Assembly (NCBI GenBank): GCA_947179485.1
Contig: OX359245.1
Location: 44,565,067-44,629,066, forward strand
DNA length: 64,000 nt
Source of the DNA: Allacma fusca
Lineage: Eukaryota > Arthropoda > Collembola > Symphypleona > Sminthuridae
Reading direction: 5' to 3'
The notes below the pieces were generated by a model. It saw only the letters and a list, made by a program, of their open reading frames with translations. It was not told where the DNA came from and did not search any database. Each line of letters begins with the position of its first letter. The first letter of the stretch is position 1. The translations under genes were made by a program, and so were the position numbers. Shown here piece by piece: positions 27,961 through 38,531 of this stretch.

Positions 27961-29104
27961 ACCTTTGAACCCAGGTTAAAAGATCTGAACTAGTGTTTCT
28001 TGTCAATTGCAAGTTCACCACAATTACTAATTGAATTTGCAAGTTCGGTTCAATTGAATAAATTAAATACTCGCAATTACCGGTTAAGCACAACTGAAAT
28101 TGCAAGAAATTCAACTGCAATTGTAGTGCTTGCACTGCGAAAAGTTGCAATTTTAAAAACGCTTATCAAGTTAATGGTAACTTGTAATCGCTTCGAATTT
28201 GAGAGCGAAATTCCTCAAAATGCCTCAATAAGTCATTCCCCTCTATTAACTAATGTACACAACAGTCACGAGTATTGTCTCAACGAGTGTAATTACTGTA
28301 TTGTCTATGAGTATACAACCCCGTCGGTGAGTAGTCAAATTGATGTAAGTGAATTTTCGATTAGCATCAAAATGTTCCCCTTTACACAAAATTATAGAAA
28401 AATAGGTCAAATATTTTAAGGATTTTAGGGCAAGATGTTTTTATTAGTAGTAAAATTCAATGGGAATATATTTACTTACCCCTTAAAGACTATTATCAGA
28501 GACTATTCGTAGTTTTTTGTGATTAAGGTTGGCTAAAACTAAAACACGAAGACATTAAAGCATCGAACTGAAACAGTAAATCAATTGTTTTTTGAGAAGC
28601 TTGTGAATTTTGAACAATATTGTTATTTGTTGTTTTTGTCGATTCATTCTAAGCAGTAATAATTAACGTCAAGTGTATTTCATTACATAATTATTTAGTT
28701 TTTAGTCAATAAAAATCATAATAAATGTAGTACTTGCTGTATTGTAAGTGTGAATACGATTCTTCTATTACTGTTTTGAAAAAGACTTGACAATTCAAGC
28801 CAAGTTAAAGTTCGAGGCATGGTCAAGTCAAGAGTTGTTTCGTCAATAATTGGCCAGGTTCAAGTCACGCGAAAAATACTTGAATACTTGACCCTGAATT
28901 TTCAAGTAATTGTCTAACCATCTGGTCGTCAAGTTCAAGATCGTCTGAAAAACGTACTTCACTGTCAGGGTCAAGTCAAGTTCAGGGTAAAGTTTGGGAT
29001 TTACACTACTTGACCGCAGCTCTGGCTCCAACCACTTAATCATGTGTTAACTTGGGGCTGAAGCTATAAAATAGCGTTTTAACGTCACGGAATTAGAACT
29101 CCTC

Positions 29105-29396
29105 ACAACTTAAGAGCCTGAAGCCCTGGTTCAGAGGTGGCTCAGAGCTTTTAACTCAGGTTCAAAGGTGGTTCAGAACCTGGTGCCCATGTTCAGGGGT
29201 GGTCCAGAGCTCGTACCCCTTGTTCAGAGGTGATTCAAAGCCTGGTGCGATGGTTCAGGGCTGGTCCAAAGCCTGGAACCTTGGTTCAGAGCTTATTACC
29301 CTGATTCAGTGGTGGTTAACAGCTATTAAACCTGGTTCAGAGCCTGGAGCATTGATTCAGAGGTGGTTAAGAGCTTTGAACCCTGGTTCTGACGTT
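29105..29396. repeat. 31-bp tandem array, right arm, first half
   Basis: The reverse-complement version of the same repeat (CCCTGGTTCAGAGGTGGTTC core), about nine units. It is interrupted at 29405 by a hAT-like insertion and resumes at 30283. Confidence 0.88.
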
Positions 29397-29404
29397 GTTC
29401 AAAG

Positions 29405-30274
29405 TAGTGGTCCCGATCTTTCAATTCTGAATCAAAAAAACTCGATTCGATTCGATTCAATTCAATTCTGATTCATCATTTTTCGATTCAATTCAAAGCA
29501 TGAATTGAATCATTTCATTCAATTCACTTCATGAATGAAATCACGCGAAATGCCTTGAATCACGATTCAAATGATTCACTTGCAACGAATTTGTTTGCAT
29601 ATCCCGCTAAAAATGCAGCAAGTAACGCATCACATTAAAAATTTCGTACGTGTTTCTAAGAGACATTTTTGATTTTTGTTGGGAAACCGACTTATCAATT
29701 ACTTTGTAAATAATAATTTTTATACATGAAATACATCAATTATTATAATTTATTATTACAGCATTTACTAACCGTCCAATTTAGATCATAATGTGACAAT
29801 TAATTAGCAGGATATGCAACTCGAATTTGCTAAAGTTACAGTCAACTCTCGCTATAATCGATGCTCAATTTGCAAAATTTGTCCCTTCTGACCATAGTGT
29901 TATATGTTGTGTAAATGGGAATCGGGAATGGAAATCCCAATCCCTTATATCAAATAATCCCTTATAAGGGTATCCCTTATAGCGAGAGTATACTGTATTG
30001 ACAATTTTAGTGATAGTGAAATTTTTTGAATTATAATCTTTCGCGGTTTTATGTATCTAGTCATTATAAAATCCTGAAATAAAATGTTTATGTTACCACC
30101 TTTTACTGTCTGAATGATTTGAATCATCATTCGATTCAATTCAGCACGCAGAAATGAATCAAAGTGAATCCTGTGAATCGTGAATTGAATCGAATCATTG
30201 AATTTCATTCAATTCATAATTTGAATTGAATCAAAACGAATTTTTTGAATTGAATTGAAAGATTGGGACCACTA
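29405..30274. mobile_element. Non-autonomous hAT-like DNA transposon, 870 bp
   Basis: Terminal inverted repeats start TAGTGGTCCC; the first 23 bases match at both ends with one mismatch. The element is flanked by an exact 8-bp duplication, GTTCAAAG (29397-29404 and 30275-30282), which fits the hAT target pattern nTnnnnAn. The subterminal parts are full of GATTCAATTC-type motifs in both orientations. There is no transposase ORF, so it must have been mobilised in trans. It interrupts the 31-bp repeat array of the foldback element and is therefore younger than that array. Confidence 0.9.
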
Positions 30275-30282
30275 GTTCAAAG

Positions 30283-30560
30283 CTTAAAACCCGGGTTCAG
30301 TGGTGGTTCAGAGCTGTTAGCCCTGGATCAGAGCCTGGAGCCCTGATTCAGAGGTTGTTCAGAAGCTGTTCATAGCTTCTAACCCTGTTTCAGGTGTGGT
30401 TCAGAGCTTTGAACCCTGGTTCAGTGGTGGTTCACAGCTATTAACCCTGGTTCAGAAGTTGTTCAGAACTTTGAGCCCTGCTTCAGAAGTTTTTCGAACC
30501 TTGACGCCCTGGTTCATCAGAGGTGGTTCAGAACTTCGAGCCCTGGTTCAGACGTGGTTC
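30283..30560. repeat. 31-bp tandem array, right arm, second half
   Basis: Continuation of the array after the hAT-like insertion, about eight to nine units. Together the right arm carries roughly twice as many units as the left arm. Confidence 0.88.
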
Positions 30561-30711
30561 ATAGATTTATTGCTTGGTTCAATGAACCACCTCAGAAAAT
30601 AGCAATTTTGTGGGTGGTTCAGATGGTTCACTGGTTCAGGTGGTTCAGAGTTTAGTACAACCCATGGTAGTAGAATCGAAATTCAAAACGAATCTTTAAA
30701 TTCCAATACTC

Positions 30712-31254
30712 AAAAGGTAGGCAAAGTATTCGCATACCTTAAAGCCTACATATTTTTAGGTGCTTACGTACAACCTACATAAATCCCACCCAAGAGTTCA
30801 CCCTACCTACAACCTACATACATCCCTCCCGAGAGTTGACCCTACCTACAACCTACATACATCACTCCCGAGAATTGTCCCTAGCTACAACCAACATACC
30901 TCTTTGTCGTAATTGATTCATACCTGCATAACTAAAATGAAATTATTCAATCATTCATTGTAATTACTGAAAACGAATTGAAATCGTTTGCCCTCCAGCA
31001 CATAAACAAAAGTAGCAAAACATATGTATATATGTGAAAGAAAGTGTAGATGGGGCTTTTATTCAGCACTTTGGAATACGAAAGGTTCGAACAAACATAC
31101 ATACATTTTCATGCTTAAGTACCTACATTTAAATATAAAATAATATGAAATATACAGCCTACAAACAAATGCCTACAAAATATGTGAAAATTTGAGCATA
31201 GCCTACAATTTTGCCTACTTGTAGGCATACTTGTAGGGTATGCGCCCACCTTTG
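30712..31254. mobile_element. Non-autonomous hAT-like element, 543 bp
   Basis: The insertion is bounded by an 8-bp duplication CAATACTC (30704-30711 and 31255-31262). The ends are imperfect inverted repeats: AAAAGGTAGGC on the left, and CAAAGGTGGGCGCATACC read inward from the right. The interior contains direct repeats of a CCTACAACCTACATACATC-like motif. The left palindrome arm (around 27560) holds the same region with a single copy of the 8-bp site, i.e. the empty site. No protein is encoded. Confidence 0.88.
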
Positions 31255-31467
31255 CAATACTCACAATACCTTACAAAATCCGGTTAAAAAAAAAGAATTC
31301 GAACCGGTATCCGAAAAATCCTATCAAAATTGAAAGTTAGTCTTGGGGATACCCTGCATCAAATTCTTCCTTCGTGTCTCAACAATATATAATACTTAAT
31401 ATATCGATAATTTAGCTCGTGCCCGGATGTCCCCATGTTTTAGGGTACTACAGTCACTATCTCCAAT

Positions 31468-31638
31468 TATTACATCACATTATCTTAATCAATTCCTGAT
31501 TCCAACCTGACTAGACTTCCCATCCCAGTATGTGACTCATGCAGAAAGTTATTTGAATTAATTCAGTCTAGTCAGGTTGCAATCAGGAATTGATTAAGGG
31601 TTTAATAAAAAAGATTTGCATCAATACATTGGAAATAA
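31468..31638. mobile_element. Small hairpin insertion in the right arm, about 170 bp
   Basis: Absent from the left arm, where CTCCAAT runs directly into AATTCTAGCAG. It contains an inverted pair of about 31 bases (31486-31516 and 31566-31596). This pair encloses a second copy of a 45-base arm sequence, whose original is at about 31695-31738. It could be a tiny foldback element or a replication-slippage product. Confidence 0.65.
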
Positions 31639-31946
31639 AATTCTAGCAGTTTGGGTTTGGATTATTACATTGAAAATAAAAATAAGACAATTCGATCCCA
31701 GTAAGTGACTCATGCAGAAAGTTATTTGAATTAATTCAAAGGATTCTTCATATTAACCTAATTGTAAGTCAAGTCCGCTACTAACACAAATATCCAAGGA
31801 TGTTGCACACTGCTTCGTTTGCTAAGAGCTAGTAACTAATAGTGAGAGAGTCGCATGTTGTAAGTATACGGCCGAGGAAAATAGTCAAAGTCTGAAGAAG
31901 AGCTGGTCGTGAGTCGAGCTACCAAAGCCTGTCTTTAACGGCTAGT

Positions 31947-33676
31947 CAACATTGTGTCTCATCTCTCCAGTTCTCCCTAATTTTCCCGACTGTTATTCTG
32001 CGCGACCCAGATCTTATTATCTTCTGTTTATAATTACTACTTGAAGTTGAAGTGTTGAAGATTATTCCTAATAATTATGCTTGTATTTATCCCTACCTAA
32101 ACCTTCCATTTATTTCAATAGTTTAAAGTTTAGTAGTTTTAAAAGTTGTTCCTTATTTCCCATACTCATCTTTGGGCATCACCATTTTATTCCTTCACTG
32201 ATCCCGACTTTCACAATATGTATACATACTGGTGAGTACCACCTATTGATCACTAAAACGTTCATACATATGTATGGTTGCCCACTAAACATTTTTGTGT
32301 GTAAACTCAACTAAACACGCACATGTGAATGTGAATCCGTTTGCACTGTTAGAATTGTATTGAACTAGCAATAAATTAAAATTCCCGTGTATAATCGTAT
32401 TCAGTGTGCGCATGCAAATTTTGAAAGAAAACTTTCATATTCAGATCACGCATGTGTAAATTCATGCGACCACAACCGGTCGATTTGAAAGACAATTTAA
32501 TGTAATCAACAAATGCAATAAGTTATAGATGGCACAAATTTACATGCCGGTTTTTGTACACCTGAATTTACATTTGCGTATGTGGGGCGTAATTTAATTG
32601 TGTGAGGTCATAATGATGACCCGATCTCCTTTGAAAACTATAAGGTTCTTACTTTTTGTCCAATTTGTCGGTACAAAAAATTTGAATTGCCTGATGCCAT
32701 TGGTTCGCAGTCATTGTAACAAGCATCGATACCACGACATCCTCAGTAGCGTCTTTCAGCTTCGTTTCGCCCCTAAAAATGGCAGCCAGTGATAGTAGAG
32801 AACTCTAATAATGCAAACCACAACTGGATTTTAGGAAGGAGGAGCAAAAAAAAGCAAATTAGAATTCAGTAACTTCAAATTGAATTTCGCTCACAATTAG
32901 GATTTACGATCGTTACTCTTGTGGCCCTACATATTGACATAAGTGAATCCAAGATTAAAACCTGTAGCAAAATTTGTTTGATTACAAACCGGAGGAGAAA
33001 AGCTCTGATGATCAGCTAAAGGTTCTCAGCCACCCTGTAAAATAATTTTGTTAATGTTGTCGTCTAAAGAGATTTGCTTTCATTTAATGAAGGTCGTAGT
33101 GACAGTTCCATAACTCCATTCCAATCATTATATGCAACTTTGTGAACATTGTCAAAAGCCTAAAATAAAACTAGTAAACAAAAACAAGATATAATTATCC
33201 CACTTAAAACTGACATTTCTTAAGTATGTCCACAAATCCCAACATATGATACAAAACATTCAGGGAATATACTTCCTCACGAAAATACTCATTAACTGGA
33301 CTCATTAAAAAACTGCATGCAACTTTTCAACCCCCGTAGCCGTCAGTCATAGTCAACATATTGTTATTCTAACAATGTTACTTGTAACCGCCAAAATAAA
33401 ATACTGGTAATTGAAACTTCACCTTCGAATAGAACTGTAACAACTCATTTCAAAGGCTAGAGACGTATAGCTGTCACGTCTCTAAAAACTGATTACCCTT
33501 GAAACATTGAAGACAAAACGGTTATCCCGGTTGAAGTAATTGGAAACGTCTTTGAGCTAAAAGCTCACAATCAGAACGATAGCTTCCATTTGTGTTTTTC
33601 TTTCTCATCCAAATCGAAATTGTCATTTCATTCATAGAATTTAAAGGGTAATGTACCCGCATCCCAATTTTTAGTC
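31947..33676. other. Intergenic upstream of the first ionotropic receptor
   Basis: AT-rich; no gene, TATA box or repeat that I can support. The frames at 32081-32314 and 32598-32792 have no recognisable features. Confidence 0.5.
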
Positions 33677-35698
33677 ATGTTTCTGCTGATGTTACTCCTA
33701 ACCTCAAAAATTGCCACCACTGAACCATTCCCTCAATCCGACCAGAAGCAGGAACTTCAGCTATGGCAAACCGTATCCAAAGTTCTGCTAACAGACACCT
33801 CCCCCAAAGCAAATTTCCAAAAAGATCAAGAAACATCCCAATGTACCTTAAAAATTTGCGGAAGTTTCGAAAATTTAATTGAACCCACAGTTTTTACAAC
33901 CTTCCAATCCCCACAATTAATCATACCTGCTGTTTCACTAGTTCCTCCCAAAGTCTCAAACATCAACAAGCGCGACGCCTTCGGCGCTGTAATCGTCCCA
34001 TTATTCAATCGTTTGAAACATTCTCCTCGCTGTGAGAACGTATTAATATTCCTCAATAATTCCGACAACCACGGTCCTAATCTCTACCCAGCATACAAAT
34101 CATACCAGCTTCGAAGTTTACTCCAATTCCCTTTCAACACTCACCCGCAACAAACCCAGCATATTTTTATTGGGCGCCTGGATCAAATAGAAAAAACATT
34201 TGCTCAAGAAGGTGTCCGGATACTGCAGTACAAAATTGGGCTGGTCCCGATGGGATTGGGAACACCAGTCACTGCTTATTACGACGACGTGGCTACCTCT
34301 GAATTGACAACTTCTCATGTAGAAAATTATTTGGAGAAACTAGATTTTGTTGATGATGTTTTCCGCCACCGCCATCTTACTATTCATTCCTTCCCTTTCA
34401 AAATTCATATTACGCGGGACAAGGATGGAAGGCCCATTGGCGGCTTGGGCTATAATTTTGTCAGATCAATGGCGGACAAGTACAATTTTACTTTCGACTA
34501 CCGCCATGAAAACCACACAAATCATCGGCAGAATGCGGATGGGTCTTGGAATGGGTTTCTGGCATTTGCTGCTGATTGCCGCACTGACATGATCGTTTGG
34601 TTTGGGGACACTTACCAGCGTGACCCCTACCTGGATTTCACCCCTGCCGTATTTAACCATCCTGTTGTGTTCTTTGCAACACTTCCGAAAACAAAACTGA
34701 ATTGGTATGGGATTGCGTATGTTTTTTCGAGTGGTACTTGGCTCTGCGTTGTAATTTCCCTCTTGATAGTCATCCCCTTATTTTATGCTCGTTTGAGGTA
34801 TTTCACTAGTTATGAGACGGAATGTTGCGCCTCAACAGAAACACCCTTATTCTACTCAGTGGTTCTGCCCCTTTGCGCTTTACTTCAGCAAGATTGCGGG
34901 AGTATTCCGAAGAATGTCCGAGCCTTGATGGGACTCTTCTTATTTTACTCGATCGTTATCGGGACATGTTTCAATAGCAACTTGATATCCTTCTTAACGT
35001 ACCCTGACTCGGAGCCAGTCCCGGACTCACCCCAGGAATTATCAGAAATGACGGATTTTACCATTAAATGCATGCACTATCCGGGTGCAGCTGAGGACTT
35101 GTTTTTCACTTCTACAAAAATCCCTTTATTTTTGAAGATAAAGGCTCGGATGGAGAACGTCAATACGAAATTGATGGCGAGGACCTTGATGGAAACAGTT
35201 GTAGGGACGAAGATTGCTGTTATTAATTATTTGGGGATTGCGATGGTAGAAGTGGTCCAGAATATAACTCTTCACCCCAACTTTTATCCTTTCAAAAGGG
35301 CCAGAGTCCCTCTGTTTGATAACTTGGTGAGCATTGCATTGAGGAAATATTCCAAGTACACCAAAATTGCGTCCAAGAATGTTGGGATGTTACAAAATAC
35401 GGGTCATTTTGAGAAATGGTTTGATCAAACTTTGGATGTTGTCAAGAAAGATGGGATCCGTTGGCTCAAGAAAGTTCGGAAAGAGGGGCCCAAGCATGGA
35501 TTGGGATATGAAGTTGTGAAGTTGACGGAAGAAGCCATGAGCTCTGAGACGAAGCCTTTTACTTTAGTTCATTTTGGTCTTGCATTTTACTGTTTGATTT
35601 GGGGTTTGGTCCTGTCCAGCGTTTGGTTTATGTATGAGGCTCGGGATCAAATTGGTTGTCATAAAATATCTATTAAAAAGTTTCTGTACATTATTTAA
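33677..35698 (+). CDS. Divergent ionotropic receptor (IR), single exon
   Basis: Ligand-gated cation channel of the ionotropic glutamate receptor superfamily (chemosensory IR type) in the plasma membrane of sensory cells. The 673-residue product is encoded without introns. Residues 1-15 are a signal peptide (MFLLMLLLTSKIATT). A long N-terminal region is followed by the first ligand-binding half from about residue 245 (ITRDKDGRPIGGLGYNFVRSMADKYNFTF, then GSWNGFLA). TM1 lies at about 352-372, then the pore region (TPLFYSVVLPLCALLQQDCGS) and TM2 near 416-438, with the family signature NSNLISFLTYP. The second ligand-binding half follows, and the last TM is at about 627-652 (HFGLAFYCLIWGLVLSSVWFMY). 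The start is the only ATG giving a signal peptide. The modular order is intact and no break is seen. It belongs to a divergent, lineage-specific set, so the ligand cannot be guessed. Confidence 0.9.
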   Translation: MFLLMLLLTSKIATTEPFPQSDQKQELQLWQTVSKVLLTDTSPKANFQKDQETSQCTLKICGSFENLIEPTVFTTFQSPQLIIPAVSLVPPKVSNINKRDAFGAVIVPLFNRLKHSPRCENVLIFLNNSDNHGPNLYPAYKSYQLRSLLQFPFNTHPQQTQHIFIGRLDQIEKTFAQEGVRILQYKIGLVPMGLGTPVTAYYDDVATSELTTSHVENYLEKLDFVDDVFRHRHLTIHSFPFKIHITRDKDGRPIGGLGYNFVRSMADKYNFTFDYRHENHTNHRQNADGSWNGFLAFAADCRTDMIVWFGDTYQRDPYLDFTPAVFNHPVVFFATLPKTKLNWYGIAYVFSSGTWLCVVISLLIVIPLFYARLRYFTSYETECCASTETPLFYSVVLPLCALLQQDCGSIPKNVRALMGLFLFYSIVIGTCFNSNLISFLTYPDSEPVPDSPQELSEMTDFTIKCMHYPGAAEDLFFTSTKIPLFLKIKARMENVNTKLMARTLMETVVGTKIAVINYLGIAMVEVVQNITLHPNFYPFKRARVPLFDNLVSIALRKYSKYTKIASKNVGMLQNTGHFEKWFDQTLDVVKKDGIRWLKKVRKEGPKHGLGYEVVKLTEEAMSSETKPFTLVHFGLAFYCLIWGLVLSSVWFMYEARDQIGCHKISIKKFLYII

Positions 35699-35960
35699 AA
35701 CCAACTTTTGGAATGACATGTTAAACAAGAATAGTAGCGTTTAAAAAATTTACTTGTAACAATTATCTTGCCATTAAAATACGTTGTGTAAAAAAAGAAT
35801 TCCCCGATTTTATCATTTATAAACAATTATTATTATATGCCTATTACACCTATTGAAACATTGAGTATATGTATAAAAATTAAGTTATGTCGTGACAATT
35901 GAAAATTTTAGATTCTACACATTTTACAGTAGATTCATATTTCTTCACTCACATATTTTT

Positions 35961-36016
35961 TAAACAGGGTTCGTCCCCTTTTAGCGCGCTTCGTGCGCGG
36001 GGGCGAGTTCTGTTTA
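35961..36016. other. GC-rich perfect-core hairpin
   Basis: The core CGCGC-TTCGT-GCGCG (35985-35999) lies inside CCCC/GGGG, and the outer arms TAAACAG / CTGTTTA also pair. The result is a 56-base palindromic structure in very AT-rich DNA. It may be the terminus of a Helitron-like element (on the minus strand the core is followed by CTAA), a tiny MITE, or a structured RNA. None can be settled here. Confidence 0.6.
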
Positions 36017-37452
36017 CGGATATTATTCCTAACTAATTATTTACAATAAATAATTACATACAAGCATATAATTATAAGATAAATTTTGTCTGGGACTTAT
36101 CATTCGGGACTATGGCACCGGCGAATATCCCAGGTCCAATCCGAAGTAATTTTTCCTGGTGAGGAGCCAATTCTAAGTATGGTAATAAAATGTAGAGAAT
36201 TAATTTCTAGAATAGTTAAGAAGTAATTCCCTCTTTAAGAAATGGATAACCTTCATATCCTGTTTTCGGATTTTACATTCTCTAATGCAGATACAACCAA
36301 ATCAAAATACAATTTAATTAAATAAGATCCCCAGATTACTGTAAACATGGCAAAAATTTTTTGAGCCTCTCCCAAACGCAATGAAAGCACAACATCTTTA
36401 ACACGGCTACTCCCTCGTAAATATGTAGTTTTTTCTCCATGTACGCCATTGTACCTTGTACCCTTACAGTAGTATAAATTCTACGGTTCCTCAACAGATT
36501 GGAGCCTCCGCAAATATGATAAATTTCAGATTGGATAATTTAATGAATTTGTCATATCCAAATTTATACGCACATACTGTAGATAGATACTCGAATTCTT
36601 CATTCAGAAATTCTGGATATAAAAGGATGCACAGGGAGAGGAATATCCGCCCACATTAGGATATGAAAATTATTTTCATCAAAATATTGCATATGAATCG
36701 CCACAATTCCTCTTATAGCGCTTCTCTTGTTTCCAGAATTATTATTATTGGTAATATGATTTTAGAATTCTTCCGACGAAAATATGTTTTTATTGTGGAC
36801 ATTTCAAATGACCTACTAGAGAAGACACAATTAGGCATATTCAGGGCCTGGAATAAATATTGAAGTAGCACTCTGCACCTGGGAATATTGTTTGCATGAA
36901 ATACAGATATGAATATGAAAATAATATAATGGAACGATCATCATTTAAACGTTAACAATTTTATACATTTCCAACTATATAATTAAATAATTACATACAC
37001 GTTCTCAGTTCAATTGCAGTTAGGGCTGAAACCAACCTTCACGTAGTTTGATAAAAACTAGTCGTTAGTAGCACATTATTTTCTGTTTATGTGGTAACAT
37101 TAGAAGTCCGTTTAAACTCATTCCTATCGAGTGTTTATATTTCAATCCTAAATTTCTAAAATTTGAGTCGTGTTTTTCATGCGTGTACATCATTTCATGT
37201 GGGTATATCAAATATATTTATTTCACTGGATTGATAATGTAGAAATTTTTACATGGTCAAGAAAACTACGAAAAGTAATTACGTTCCGAAGGCCTAATTA
37301 GGGAAGATTGTTCCCACAAGCTCTATTTGCAGAGATTAATAAAGCAGTCATTATAACTTCATTATAGTTGGTTTCACAATGAGTAACGAAATTCAACGAG
37401 ATATTGAGTACAGTCCAATTTCCAATTACGTTACTACGCTTGTCCAAACAAA

Positions 37453-37459
37453 TATAAAA
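37453..37459 (+). promoter_or_regulatory. TATA box of the C-type lectin gene
   Basis: TATAAAA lies about 100 bases before the lectin ATG. A TTAGTTC initiator-like sequence follows near 37482, which would give a 5' UTR of about 70 bases. Confidence 0.6.
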
Positions 37460-37553
37460 AGCTGAGTATCATGGAATATTAAGTTAGTTCTTACTTTTAG
37501 TTGAAGAATCAAGTGTACCGAAAAAAACTATACTGAATCTTCATATTCAAATT

Positions 37554-38531
37554 ATGAGGGTGTTTGCTGGGATTTTCATTGCACTTTGTGCAGTCGTTAC
37601 AATTGGTAAGACTTTTTGTTTCTTCATCGTTAGGTTGAAAAAAAAACCTTTTTTCAGTTATCTGCAGAAAAATTCAAGACCTTGTATTTATTTTTAAAGA
37701 CGAAATAAAACTCATATAGTACAGAGCATGTTAGTCAAAGTGGAATATTTAATTATGCAACCATTTTTATTCATTACATTCAATTTTTAGTGCATTCGTT
37801 GAAACAAGTCCAAATCGCTAAAGTGGGGAAGAAGACATTTTACATTTTGGAGAGTTCCGAACCTGTACGCAAAACTAATCTCAAGTTTTTTTATCTAATT
37901 TTAGAAAACACATTGCTTAAACCTGACTTTCACATAACTGTATTTATTTAAAATAACAAAACGATTTTAAACAGATGGTTTGGGGGGACGCAGTGAAGGC
38001 TTGCGAAAAGCAGAAACTCCGCCTTGCAGCCCTGGAAACTGAGAGAGAAAATAGCTTTGTGAGCAATTATTTAATCGCGAAATTCTTCGTTCCGGAAAAT
38101 CCGAGTGGTAAGTAATTATGTATACCAGCGAATAAAATTATTACATTCAGAGTAATAACAATTATAAATATAAATGTATAATTATTAGGAAACAAGAGAT
38201 TTTTTCAATCTAAAGATAAAAAGAATTCCATTTCCCCAATTTAAAAAGATGTAAGGATATTTTTTAATTTTATATATAATAATGTGTACATAAATGCTAT
38301 ATAAATCCAGCTGGACCGATTTGGCTGGGAGGATCTAAGAAAGACGGGAAATGGGTCTGGCTTGGAATCAACAAGCCATTATCATACAAAAATTGGGCTG
38401 AAAACCAACCCAGTCAAGACCCTGGCTATGAATGCTTGCAAGCCCTTCCTATTGGAGAAAATAAACAGATTAAGTGGAAGGCTGGCTACTGTGAGGACAA
38501 GTCGGGATTTCCAGTTTGTCAGTCTATCTAA
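37554..38531 (+). CDS. Secreted single-domain C-type lectin
   Basis: A small secreted C-type lectin-like protein, probably acting in carbohydrate recognition or immunity outside the cell. Four exons join in phase: 37554-37605, 37791-37864, 37975-38107, 38311-38531, giving 159 residues. Residues 1-17 form a hydrophobic signal peptide (MRVFAGIFIALCAVVTI). The domain begins with KVGKKTFYILESS and continues with WGDAVKACEKQKLRLAAL (helix 1 with its cysteine), IWLGGSKKDGKWVWLG (WIGL-type region) and NWAENQPSQDPGYECLQA. It ends KWKAGYCEDKSGFPVCQSI. Four cysteines fit the two conserved disulfides. The calcium-site motif is QPS rather than EPN or QPD, so calcium-dependent sugar binding may be weakened or altered. 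A TATA box and an AATAAA signal frame the gene. The fold assignment is firm; the ligand is unknown. Confidence 0.93.

Larger units (their letters stand above)
27052..31946. mobile_element. Giant palindromic foldback element with nested insertions
   Basis: The sequence starting ACTAGCCGTTAAAGACAGG at 27052 returns as its reverse complement ending at 31946, and the match continues inward for about 0.95 kb of each arm. Both arms share a unique part (27052-27620, mirrored at about 30650-31946), then an array of a 31-bp repeat (left 27712-27960; right 29105-29396 and 30283-30560). The spacer is about 1.1 kb (28000-29100). It contains many TTGCAA and CAAGTC motifs and no convincing protein. Three insertions occur only in the right arm (29405-30274, 30712-31254 and about 31468-31638). 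No transposase is visible and no clear target duplication flanks the outer ends. It is either a foldback-type DNA transposon without coding capacity or a segmental inverted duplication. Because the insertions are asymmetric, a simple assembly mirror artefact is unlikely. Confidence 0.85.
35699..37553. other. Intergenic between receptor and C-type lectin
   Basis: AT-rich, no gene seen. It contains the hairpin at 35961-36016 and the lectin promoter at the right end. Confidence 0.55.

Noticed and set aside
27671-28150. 159-codon open frame on the minus strand
   Set aside because: It is a translation of the 31-bp tandem array and its flank, with period-related repetition; not a gene.
27040-31960. 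Target-site duplication of the outer palindrome
   Set aside because: Both flanks contain ACATT, but at different distances from the ends; no duplication of consistent length exists.
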